From DATFTE01 sp963802575 (lineage in GTDB: Bacteria > Acidobacteriota > Terriglobia > Terriglobales > Acidobacteriaceae): 64,000 nt of DNA. The position numbers and the translations under genes were made by a program. Of the stretch, positions 8,793 through 16,999 are shown one piece after another. The stretch lies in the NCBI GenBank assembly GCA_963802575.1, contig CAWDJF010000007.1, forward strand, positions 248,001-312,000, written 5' to 3'. Position 1 is the first letter of the stretch, and each line of letters begins with the position of its first letter. The notes under the pieces are model-generated. The model saw only the letters and a list, made by a program, of their open reading frames with translations, did no database searches and was not told the origin of the DNA.

Positions 8793-10260
8793 GTGAAAAT
8801 GGCGAGCCAGAAAAAAGCGATCAAGATTGCAGTCTTGGGAATGGGCCACGTGGGGTTGCCAACTGCGTTGGGCCTGGCCGAATTGGGTTGGCAGGTAATC
8901 GGCGCGGACGACGACGCCAGCAAGGTGAAAGTGCTGCAGGATGGCAAAGTCACTTTCTACGAGCCCGAGATGCAACCTCTGCTGACCAAGCATCTGGGCA
9001 AGGGTTTCCAGGTAACCAGCGATGTGGGCAAAGCGGTGGCGGACGCGACCGTGCTTTTCGTTTGCGTGGGAACTCCGCAAGGCGAGAGCGGCAAAGCCGA
9101 TCTCAGCCAGGTGGAAGCGATCGCCCGCACGGTGGCGGCGAACCTGAACGGATACAAGCTGATCGTCGAGAAGAGCACGGTTCCGGCGATCACCGCACAA
9201 TGGATCAAGCGCACCGTGGTTCGTCACGCGCGCGTCAGTCCGAACGGCCATACCAACGGGAATGGTAAAAAAAAGCCGGCGACGCTGAATGCGCTGCCTG
9301 AGTTTGACGTTGCGTCGAACCCGGAGTTCCTGCAAGAAGGCCGCGCGATTGAAAACTTCTTTCATCCCGATCGCATCGTGATCGGCGTCGATTCCGAACG
9401 CGCTCGCAAGCTTCTCGAAACCATTTACGGCCCGCTGCAATGTCCCATCGTGGTAACCAATCCCACAACCGCTGAACTGATCAAACACGCCGCCAACGCG
9501 TTCCTTTCGACAAAAATCTCATTTATCAATATGGTGTCGGACATTTGCGAAGCGGTGGGAGCGGACGTCGACAGTGTGGCGCGAGGCATTGGACTCGATC
9601 CCCGCATCGGAACGCAATTCCTCTCTGCCGGAATCGGATTCGGCGGTTATTGCTTCCCAAAAGATCTGCGCGCGTTCCTTCACCTTGGCGAAGAACATGG
9701 CGCCGACACTTCCCTGCTCCGCGAAGTCGAGCGCATCAATCACCATCGCATCGAGATCTACTTGAACAAAGTGCGCAAGGCGCTTTGGATCGTCTCAGGC
9801 AAAACCATTGCTGTGCTGGGTCTGGCATTCAAGCCCAAGACGGACGACATTCGCGAAGCTCCGAGCCTCAAGGTGATCGAAGCCCTGATGCGGGATGGCG
9901 CTTCCCTGCGGTTGTACGATCCCGAGGCGATGCCGAATACGCAGCGTGAACTTCCCGAGCAACCTGGGCGCGTGACTTACTGCAAATCGGCCTACGAAGC
10001 GGCCCGCGGCGCGCATGCTGTGCTGGTGCTGACCGAGTGGGATGAATTCCGCAAGCTTGACTTAAAGAAGATGCGCGAAGCGATGGCAATGCCCATCGTC
10101 GTGGACGGCCGGAACATCTATCGGGCGGAAGCAGTGCGAAAAAGCGGGACTCGAGTACATCAGCATGGGACGCCGAAACGGCGAACCCCATGTTCAAGCT
10201 ATTCCTCCGGCGCAGAGCACGACGCGCCGGCGCACCGCGGCCATTGCCGCAACGCGTTAA
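8793..10260 (+). CDS. ugd: UDP-glucose 6-dehydrogenase, with a one-base frame change near the C-terminus
   Basis: Oxidises UDP-glucose to UDP-glucuronate using two NAD. The Rossmann motif GMGHVGLP lies at residues 16-23. The catalytic cysteine is Cys287 in FGGYCFPKD. The C-terminal UDP-binding domain has VLGLAFKPKTDDIREAPS. An insertion with Asn/Gly repeats (NGHTNGNGKKK) sits before the FDVASNPEFLQEG segment. After VVDGRNIYRAEAVRK the frame as written would run to 10385 with non-family sequence and overlap the next gene by 61 bases. Removing one A from the five at 10139-10143 gives AGLEYISMGRRNGEP and a stop at 10258-10260, the expected Ugd ending. The end given is that restored one. The essential domains precede the break. 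Confidence 0.88.
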
Positions 10261-10324
10261 CCCAGTTCGTCTCCAATGCAATCTGCTGTTCAGTAGGACG
10301 TACTCACCAAAGAGGTGACCTCCT

Positions 10325-11767
10325 GTGGGCACGATTCGTCGACGGATCCTCGTCAATTTGTTTAAGTTCTTCGACCTGGCGCTAATGGTGTGCGCGTTCG
10401 CGCTCGCCACCCTGCCGGTGTTGCGGGAACACGGCGGCATGTCGTTCACGCAGTTTCTGTCAATGCGGGTAAAGGTCGGGAATCTTGCGTTATTCCTGGC
10501 GTTTCTTGTCATCTGGCACGTCATTTTTTCGGCTTTTGGTCTTTATCATTCGAAGCGGTTATCGTCGCGCGCTTCTGAACTTTTCGATGTAGTGAAGGCC
10601 AATACGACCGGGACCATCATCCTGGGAACCATGGCGGTGCTGTTTCACATCGACATGGTCAACAGTCTTTTCCTGCTGGTGTTCTGGGTACTGGTAACCG
10701 GGCCGGGAATTCTGAGCCGTTTGCTGCTGCGTTATTTCCTCGGACGTCTGCGCACGCATCACCGCAATTTGCGCTGCATCCTGATTGCGGGCACGAACCC
10801 GCGGGCCGTGGCCTTTGCGCGGAAACTCGAGGCCAAGCCGGAATTGGGATATCGCATCGTCGGCTTCGTCGATGAAGAGTGGGCCGGAACTGAGGAATTC
10901 CGCAAGACGGGCTATCCACTTACCGGAGGATTTGAAGATCTGACGAATTTGTTACGGCAGAGCGTGGTCGATGAAGTTGTCATGGGATTGCCGGTGAAGT
11001 CCTGCTACTTCCAGGCGGCGCGCATTACCGCCATGTGCGAAGAGCAAGGAATTATCGTGCGCTTCCCGTCGAGCATTTTCGATCTGAAACTGGCGCGTAC
11101 CAAGGCGGAGGATTTCGCCGGCGATTCGGTCATCACCATGTCGTCGACTGGGGCCCACGAAGACTGGCCTGCCATCGTCAAGCGGACAATGGACTTTGTT
11201 CTGTCGGCTATGTTGCTGATCGGGCTGTCTCCCCTGCTGCTGGTGACGGCGTTGATGATCAAGCTGACTTCGCCCGGACCTGTGTTTTTCCGGCAGCGGC
11301 GTCTGGGAACGAACAAGCGCATCTTCGAGATCTACAAATTCCGCACGATGGTTGTGGACGCCGAACAGAGAATGAAGGAACTGGAAAAGCTCAACGAAGC
11401 GCAGGGCCCGGTGTTCAAGATCAAGAACGATCCGCGCATCACGCCCATCGGAAAGTTTCTGCGTAAGACCAGCATTGACGAACTGCCGCAGCTACTGAAC
11501 GTCCTGAGCGGCGAGATGAGCCTGGTGGGGCCGCGGCCCTTGCCTGTGCGCGACTACGAGGGCTTCGATAAAGACTGGCAGCGGCGGCGTTTCAGTGTGC
11601 GTCCCGGCATTACGTGCCTGTGGCAGATTAATGGTCGCAGTTCCATCCCCTTTGAACAATGGATGGAGTTGGACATGCAATACATCGATAAGTGGTCGCT
11701 TTGGTTGGACGTGAAGATTTTGTACCGGACCATTCCGGCGGTACTAAAAGGATCTGGAGCGGCCTAG
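10325..11767 (+). CDS. Undecaprenyl-phosphate glycosylphosphotransferase, priming enzyme (WcaJ/WbaP type)
   Basis: A 480-residue membrane enzyme that starts each repeat unit by moving a sugar-1-phosphate onto polyprenyl phosphate. Four or five hydrophobic spans occupy residues 1-140. A CoA-binding-like Rossmann domain follows (CILIAGTNPRAVAFARKLE). The catalytic bacterial sugar transferase domain covers about residues 280-480: a membrane-reentrant helix (FVLSAMLLIGLSPLLLV), SPGPVFFRQRRLG, IYKFRTM, RKTSIDELPQLLNVLSG, MSLVGPRP and RPGITCLWQINGR. These are the family's diagnostic blocks. The GTG start has AGAGGTG upstream. The priming sugar (glucose or galactose phosphate) cannot be told from sequence. 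Confidence 0.9.
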   Translation: MGTIRRRILVNLFKFFDLALMVCAFALATLPVLREHGGMSFTQFLSMRVKVGNLALFLAFLVIWHVIFSAFGLYHSKRLSSRASELFDVVKANTTGTIILGTMAVLFHIDMVNSLFLLVFWVLVTGPGILSRLLLRYFLGRLRTHHRNLRCILIAGTNPRAVAFARKLEAKPELGYRIVGFVDEEWAGTEEFRKTGYPLTGGFEDLTNLLRQSVVDEVVMGLPVKSCYFQAARITAMCEEQGIIVRFPSSIFDLKLARTKAEDFAGDSVITMSSTGAHEDWPAIVKRTMDFVLSAMLLIGLSPLLLVTALMIKLTSPGPVFFRQRRLGTNKRIFEIYKFRTMVVDAEQRMKELEKLNEAQGPVFKIKNDPRITPIGKFLRKTSIDELPQLLNVLSGEMSLVGPRPLPVRDYEGFDKDWQRRRFSVRPGITCLWQINGRSSIPFEQWMELDMQYIDKWSLWLDVKILYRTIPAVLKGSGAA

Positions 11768-11955
11768 GGCTTGTACCTGCGCGTTTCCAGAACTCTTTCG
11801 TCTGCCCCGACGAAGTGATTCTCCCCGCCGCGAGCTTGTATTTGCTTTATTGGCCGCGCGCCCCGAAGTATCCCCTCAGAAATTCCTTCGGGCCCTTGAG
11901 TTGGACGGGTGTGGTCGAACTGTTCTCGTTTTCAGAATTGCCTGGGACGAACACT

Positions 11956-12798
11956 ATGGTTTCAAGATTCCGGCGGATACGGCACAAGATCATGCGAACC
12001 AAGGTTCGCGCGCCGCTTATTTGGCTGCGACACCGCGGCCTCGACGAGAGCGATGTTTTCCTCGCTTCCTACCCAAGGTCGGGAAATACGTGGACGCGTT
12101 TTCTGTTGACGGAAGTGTTGGCCAAAGAGTCGGCCAGCTTCGACAACATCAATTTCGTGATTCCCGAGATGGGGATTCAGGCGCGGGCGACGTTGGAACT
12201 GCCAAGCGGTGGACGCCTTATCAAAACGCATGAACCGTACCGCAAAGAGTACAAGCGGGCGGTCTACTTGATTCGCGATTTTCGCGACGTGGTGCTATCG
12301 CAGTACGCGCGTGAGCGTGAGTTGGGTTTGTACCAGACGAACTTCGACGAATATGTAGCGGCGTACCTCGAAGGCCGTCTGAGCGGATTCGGAGCCTGGC
12401 AGGAGCACCTGCCGACGTGGCTTGATTCGCCACTGGCGCGGAACGGCAACCTGCTGATCATCAAGTTCGAAGAGATGCGTAAGAATCCCGAACCGGCAAT
12501 CGCCAAGATCGTCGACTTCCTGGGAGTTCCGGTGAGTCTCGATCGGATTCGAGAAGCGATCGCCAATAACTCGGTCGAGAGGATGCAGGCAAAAGAAAAA
12601 GCCTCGAAAACCTTGGTGAAGAGCAAAGGCGAAGAAGGCCGCTTTGTTCGCAAAGGGGCCGTGGCCGGATGGCGCGAGAAGTTCAGCGAAGCGCAGTTGC
12701 GGTTGGTGGATCAACAAGCCGGAGGGGTGCTGCAGAGAATGGGCTACCCGCTGGCGTTTCCGCCGGAAGTCAACGTGAGCGAATTCGCAACCGCGTAA
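11956..12798 (+). CDS. Sulfotransferase, first of two tandem copies
   Basis: A 280-residue PAPS-dependent sulfotransferase, expected to add sulfate esters to the polysaccharide or its precursors. The 5'-phosphosulfate loop is SYPRSGNTWTRFLL (about residues 38-51). The 3'-phosphate site is YLIRDFRDVVLSQYAR. The C-terminal RKGAVAGWREKFSE matches the conserved RKG..GDW.. element. ATG 11956 was chosen because the protein then aligns end to end with the second copy (278 residues); an open frame extends further upstream but covers only unrelated sequence. The ribosome site is weak (GGGACGA). About 188 bases separate it from the priming transferase. Confidence 0.85.
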   Translation: MVSRFRRIRHKIMRTKVRAPLIWLRHRGLDESDVFLASYPRSGNTWTRFLLTEVLAKESASFDNINFVIPEMGIQARATLELPSGGRLIKTHEPYRKEYKRAVYLIRDFRDVVLSQYARERELGLYQTNFDEYVAAYLEGRLSGFGAWQEHLPTWLDSPLARNGNLLIIKFEEMRKNPEPAIAKIVDFLGVPVSLDRIREAIANNSVERMQAKEKASKTLVKSKGEEGRFVRKGAVAGWREKFSEAQLRLVDQQAGGVLQRMGYPLAFPPEVNVSEFATA

Positions 12799-12807
12799 GA
12801 GGACGTC

Positions 12808-12924
12808 ATGGCACAGGCGATACGACAAAACGCGATGGCAGTATCCTCGCGCTCTCCGTGGCGGAGTATGCGCCGCACGGTTGGAAGTTGGGTGGCATAT
12901 CTGGTGAGTTGGTACCGGTACTAG
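12808..12924 (+). CDS. Possible 38-residue small protein between the sulfotransferases
   Basis: An ATG at 12808 with AAGAGGA six bases upstream opens a 38-codon frame ending in TAG at 12922-12924. The product is basic, with a Trp/Tyr/Val C-terminal half (GSWVAYLVSWYRY) that could be amphipathic or membrane-associated. It resembles no family I recognise. The only support is a plausible ribosome site and a position that fills the gap between two operon genes; it could be spurious. Confidence 0.3.
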   Translation: MAQAIRQNAMAVSSRSPWRSMRRTVGSWVAYLVSWYRY

Positions 12925-12951
12925 GAACCTTTAGGTTCAGGAAATCAAGCG

Positions 12952-13788
12952 ATGCTCAAGCGACTTCGTTATCAACTTTCCAAAAGCAGCCTGCGCGTCC
13001 CACTGGTATGGGCGCGGCACCGCGGCGTGAAAGATCAGGATGTGTTTGTGGCGTCCTATCCGCGCTCGGGGAGCACGTGGTTGCGCTTCCTGTTATTCGA
13101 GACTCTCACCAGGAACGACGCCGGGTTCGACAATGTGAACCGCATGCTTCCCGATGTTGGCATGCACGCCGATGCGACCCCTCTTCTACCCAATCAAGGC
13201 CGGCTGATCAAAACCCATGAGCCCTTCCGTCCTGCTTACAAGCGGGCCGTCTACGTGGTGCGCGATGTTCGTGACGTGGTGCTTTCCGAGTACGCCTACC
13301 AAAACGCGCTGGGACGGATCGGTGGCACGTTTGATGACTATCTGACGGACTTTCTGAACGGCACCGCGACCGGTTATGGCTCGTGGCAGGAACACGTGCG
13401 GGGATGGATAGACTCTCCCCTGGCGAATAACGGGAACCTGCTGGTAGTGCGCTACCGCGATCTGCGCAAGGACACGCAAACCTATCTGCAGCGCATCGTG
13501 AACTTCCTGGGAGTCGACGTGGACCGCCAGATGATCGTGAAGGCGATTCAGAACAACGAATTCCAGAAAATGCGGGCCAAGGAAGACAAGAGCCCGCAGC
13601 TCGGGAAGTCCGCCGAAGGAGAGAAACGCTTTGTGCGGAAGGGCACGGTGGGCGGCTGGAGAGAGCAACTCACCCCCGAGCAGTTACTAAGAATCGAAGA
13701 GAAGACAGGTAAAATGCTGGCTCGCCTGAATTACGAGTCTGGCGTTGAAGATCTCAGCCTGACGCCGAACGCCGCCAGCGCAGACTAG
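12952..13788 (+). CDS. Sulfotransferase, second tandem copy
   Basis: A 278-residue paralog of the preceding sulfotransferase. It shares the PAPS loop SYPRSGSTWLRFLL (about residues 35-48), the 3'-phosphate block YVVRDVRDVVLSEYAY and the C-terminal RKGTVGGWREQLTP. The two proteins align along their whole length (RHRG at the N-terminus, RLIKTHEP, LARNGNL/LANNGNL), which indicates tandem duplication and divergence. Different substrate-facing segments, for example FDNINFVIPEM against FDNVNRMLPDV, suggest different acceptors or positions on the same polymer. It lies 37 bases before the polymerase gene. Confidence 0.85.
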   Translation: MLKRLRYQLSKSSLRVPLVWARHRGVKDQDVFVASYPRSGSTWLRFLLFETLTRNDAGFDNVNRMLPDVGMHADATPLLPNQGRLIKTHEPFRPAYKRAVYVVRDVRDVVLSEYAYQNALGRIGGTFDDYLTDFLNGTATGYGSWQEHVRGWIDSPLANNGNLLVVRYRDLRKDTQTYLQRIVNFLGVDVDRQMIVKAIQNNEFQKMRAKEDKSPQLGKSAEGEKRFVRKGTVGGWREQLTPEQLLRIEEKTGKMLARLNYESGVEDLSLTPNAASAD

Positions 13789-13825
13789 CAAGAAGGTTTT
13801 TGGGCCCCAGAAGGAGTTCATCGTA

Positions 13826-15394
13826 GTGGCATATCAACGTAACAATTACGGAACGCGCGCCAACAACGGCATATGGGATTCGGCTTTGCCGATGCTGGGC
13901 TTCGCTCTGCTCGGACTCGCTGGCGGCACGGTCTTGATGGCCATCGTCTCGATCGCCCACAAGCATAGCCACAAGTATTGGGATGTCGCCGTGTTCGCGA
14001 TGTTCGTGGTGGTTCCGCCGATCGTCTTCTACTTCGGAAAATCGTTCAAGCAAGCGCTGCAAGGCGGCCTCGTACTGGTGAAGAACCTCTACTGGTATCA
14101 CTGGCTGTGGCTGCTGATCTTCCTCAGCATGCAGACCTGGCGCAAGCGCGATATCAGTGAAATCAAGGCCGCCCCGGTAGACACGTTCGCAGCCGTCCGC
14201 TTGATTCTGGTAACTGTCGTGGGCTGCATTCTGCTGTTCCGCTTGTTCACGCGCCGCACGGAATTCCTGAGTTCCTGGATTCGCGGCATTCCCGGTCTCC
14301 TGATGTTGTTCGTGCTCGCAGTGCTGACTTCGACCACCTGGTCGATCTACTGGCAGTGGACGCTCTATAAAGGTTGCGAATACGCGGTCGACGTAGCCCT
14401 GCTGGCGGCGGTGATCGCAGCCATACACAGTCCGGAAGAATTCAAGAGTCTGTTCGACTGGACCTGGAGTTGGATTGGCGTCCTGCTGGGCATGTGCTGG
14501 TTAGGAGCGCTTCTGTGGCCCGATATCGCACTCAGCCACAACCTGGAAACCGGCGGGTCGGCGACGGGACCGATCGCGGTTCAGATCAGCGGCGTGTTTC
14601 CCGACGTATCGGCAAACCGCGTGGGAGAATACGCGGCCATTATTTGCGCTGTTTCCCTCGTGAGGCTTCTCCCGGTGAAAGGGTTCAAGCGGGTCTTTTC
14701 GACCTGGTACACGTGGGTTTTCCTGGCCGCATTCATCACCATGGTGTTTGCGCAGACGCGCTCAGCTACCGGCGGATTTCTTGTTGCTCTCGTCCTGATC
14801 TTTTGGCTCTCGGGCCGCTTTAAACATGGGGTCGCGATCGTGCTGCTCGGAGTGGTGCTGATTCTGGTGACAGGTTCGGGCGGCGTACTGATCGACTACA
14901 TGCGACGCGGTCAATCTGCGCAGGAAATGGAAGGCCTCACCGGACGCTTGCAGTGGTGGGCGCTGGCGTGGAAGAAATATCAGGATGCGCCCTTCACCGG
15001 ATTTGGCGCATATGCCGCCGGACGATTCCTGGTTATGGGCGCGATCGGAAACAACATCGCCAGCATGCACAGCGATTGGGTGGAAACGCTGGTGGGCTGC
15101 GGCTTCTGGGGCTTGGGACCACTCTTGCTCACGCTGGGTGTTGCGTGGTGGTATCTCTTACGATTCGTTCTCGATCCAGCGCGATCTCCGCTGGAACGAC
15201 AATTAGCTTTGGAAGCGATCGCGGTGCTGATGATCGCAACCCTCCGTACCGTATTCAGCACCGACTTAACCTGGCACGCACCCTTGCAGTTCTGGGTGCC
15301 CTTGGGATACGCGGAGTTCATGCGCCGCCGATATGCGGTGCGCCTGCGCTATGCGCCATATCCGAGGCTGGAGCGGGCCAGTTCCCTCAGTTAG
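13826..15394 (+). CDS. O-antigen ligase/polymerase-like membrane protein (Wzy/WaaL superfamily)
   Basis: A 522-residue integral membrane protein with roughly 11-12 hydrophobic spans. The O-antigen ligase domain lies in the second half, with a large periplasmic loop around residues 365-425 (RLQWWALAWKKYQDAPFTGFGAYAAG...SMHSDWVETLVGCGFWG), a region typical of Wzy_C proteins. Candidate catalytic residues are the Arg of TGRLQWW and the His of MHSDWVE. In this locus it is the best candidate for the polymerase joining repeat units at the outer face of the inner membrane. GTG start with AAGGAG at 13811-13816. Polymerase and ligase cannot be told apart by sequence alone. Confidence 0.8.
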   Translation: MAYQRNNYGTRANNGIWDSALPMLGFALLGLAGGTVLMAIVSIAHKHSHKYWDVAVFAMFVVVPPIVFYFGKSFKQALQGGLVLVKNLYWYHWLWLLIFLSMQTWRKRDISEIKAAPVDTFAAVRLILVTVVGCILLFRLFTRRTEFLSSWIRGIPGLLMLFVLAVLTSTTWSIYWQWTLYKGCEYAVDVALLAAVIAAIHSPEEFKSLFDWTWSWIGVLLGMCWLGALLWPDIALSHNLETGGSATGPIAVQISGVFPDVSANRVGEYAAIICAVSLVRLLPVKGFKRVFSTWYTWVFLAAFITMVFAQTRSATGGFLVALVLIFWLSGRFKHGVAIVLLGVVLILVTGSGGVLIDYMRRGQSAQEMEGLTGRLQWWALAWKKYQDAPFTGFGAYAAGRFLVMGAIGNNIASMHSDWVETLVGCGFWGLGPLLLTLGVAWWYLLRFVLDPARSPLERQLALEAIAVLMIATLRTVFSTDLTWHAPLQFWVPLGYAEFMRRRYAVRLRYAPYPRLERASSLS

Positions 15395-15429
15395 TTTGAC
15401 TTCGTTACATCTCTAAAACAGGAGAGGTT

Positions 15430-15609
15430 ATGGGATTCATTCAAGTAGCGCAGCGGCGTTTTGGAATTGCGGGCGAATTGATTTCCTTTTTCGCGCGCAA
15501 CAAGCGCTGGTGGATGCTGCCGATGATCTTCGTCGTTCTGTTGCTCGGGGTGCTGTTGATCCTGGCGCAGAGCTCAGTCATCGCACCGTTCATTTACACC
15601 TTGTTCTAG
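15430..15609 (+). CDS. DUF5989 micro-protein, copy 1
   Basis: A 59-residue single-span membrane protein starting at ATG 15430 after GGAGAGG. The basic, aromatic segment FFARNKRWWMLP is followed by the span MIFVVLLLGVLLILAQ and the invariant ending APFIYTLF. This is the DUF5989 pattern, a small family often found beside carbamoyltransferase and SGNH genes in polysaccharide or secondary-metabolite loci; its function is unknown. It lies between the polymerase and an SGNH gene. A second copy at 24124-24303 differs at only two residues although many codons differ. It may be a small subunit of a membrane modification complex; that is inference from context. Confidence 0.85.
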   Translation: MGFIQVAQRRFGIAGELISFFARNKRWWMLPMIFVVLLLGVLLILAQSSVIAPFIYTLF

Positions 15610-15639
15610 ACCGGGGACGATCCCAGGGAGTTTCGTTAG

Positions 15640-16950
15640 TTGCCTACCGAGAGAAAAACTTACGCGGAGCCAGAGCCGGCGGCAACCATTGCGCCGGCGC
15701 GGACAGAGTCATCGCCCGTCAGGTTCGTACTGTTCATCGTGGCGCTGCTCGCGGTCATCTTCAACCGCCGCATCGCTCCGACGATTCATTACGACTGGCT
15801 GAACTTCATCCCGCTGCTTGGCATGCTGTATCTGTGCTACAGCGTGGTTGCTCTCGGCAAGACTCTGGGAAATATTCCCTTCATCCGCAGACGGCTTGAT
15901 GCGGAAGGCAAACCGAATAAGCCGTTCGGGACTTTCCTGGTCTCGCCGCAATTTCGCTCGCTGGTGTTGATCCTGTTCCTCGTGATCACCGCCGAGTTCG
16001 GCCTGCGCATGATGAGCTATCACCGCGCCCTGCTCTATGAGCGGCAAGGCGATCTGCTTTTCACGCCCGTGCCCAATCAGGAGTACACCGAGAAAGTTTC
16101 GCTCACGAATTCGAAAATCGATGAACTTGGGTTGCGCGGCGGCCCGGTCGATTTGAGCGGAAGCACTAAGAAGATCCTCGCACTCGGCGACTCGATCACC
16201 TACGGATATGGCGTCGATGACGAGCACACCTATCCGGCCCGCCTGCAAATGGATTTAGACAGCAAGTATCCCGGCCAGTACCTTGTACTGAATGGCGGCG
16301 TGGATGCCTACCCGGTGAGCTTTGAGCATCAGAAGTTTCTTTACCTGTGGCAGAAGGGCGTGCATCCCGACCTCGTGATCGTGGGATACAGCTTCAACGA
16401 AGGCGGATTGGGACATCTGGTCTCGAGCGATGCCAAGACCAAAGATCAGTTCGCAGCCCGCGTGCGCTTCAAGAACGCACTGCGCAGCCTCGCTCTTTAC
16501 AATTTAATCGTCGAGAACTGGGCGCGCCGCGATTACGACAAGATGAAGAAGTACATGGTGCCGGGGACGAACTTCACCACGCTTTCGCAGGAAGACGTGA
16601 ACGTTCTCTACACCAAGCAACTCGACGACTTCGTCAAAGATCTGCAGGCTCACAACGTAAAGCCGGTCTTCCTGCTGTTCTGCGGATATGACAGCCGCAT
16701 CGGCAACTATGACGATTCCGGTCCCTTCCAAAAATTGTTCAGCGACTACGCGCACAAGAACAATGTCGCGATCTTCCGAAGCAAAGAGGCATTGCTGAAG
16801 GGTGAGAGTCCGGACGCAAATCTGCGACCTTACTTTCAAGACCCTTCGCACATGAAGCCCCCGGGAACACAGAAGGTCGCCGACATGTTGACCGATTCCC
16901 TGCCGGGTTTGCTCCCTTCGACCGAACAGACGACGGCAGCGGCGCATTAA
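15640..16950 (+). CDS. Membrane-anchored SGNH/GDSL hydrolase-like protein
   Basis: A 436-residue protein. Hydrophobic spans near residues 28-43, 53-75 and 106-123 anchor it, leaving an SGNH domain predicted outside the membrane. Block I is LALGDSITYGYG with nucleophile Ser185, and block V is DPSHMKPPG with Asp401 and His404. TTG start with AGGGAG nine bases upstream. SGNH domains in polysaccharide loci remove or transfer acyl groups, commonly acetyl; here the substrate would be the exopolysaccharide. Its closest operon partner is the DUF5989 gene 30 bases upstream, and the same pairing recurs at 22855-24303. Confidence 0.8.
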   Translation: MPTERKTYAEPEPAATIAPARTESSPVRFVLFIVALLAVIFNRRIAPTIHYDWLNFIPLLGMLYLCYSVVALGKTLGNIPFIRRRLDAEGKPNKPFGTFLVSPQFRSLVLILFLVITAEFGLRMMSYHRALLYERQGDLLFTPVPNQEYTEKVSLTNSKIDELGLRGGPVDLSGSTKKILALGDSITYGYGVDDEHTYPARLQMDLDSKYPGQYLVLNGGVDAYPVSFEHQKFLYLWQKGVHPDLVIVGYSFNEGGLGHLVSSDAKTKDQFAARVRFKNALRSLALYNLIVENWARRDYDKMKKYMVPGTNFTTLSQEDVNVLYTKQLDDFVKDLQAHNVKPVFLLFCGYDSRIGNYDDSGPFQKLFSDYAHKNNVAIFRSKEALLKGESPDANLRPYFQDPSHMKPPGTQKVADMLTDSLPGLLPSTEQTTAAAH

Positions 16951-16999
16951 TTTCCGAAACACTCCCCTCACCCTGAGAAAGACGCATGGTGGTTTCGTA

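Noticed and set aside
10261..10385. Extended C-terminus of the UDP-glucose dehydrogenase frame
   Set aside because: The extra residues match nothing and overlap the next gene; a one-base change restores the family ending at 10260.
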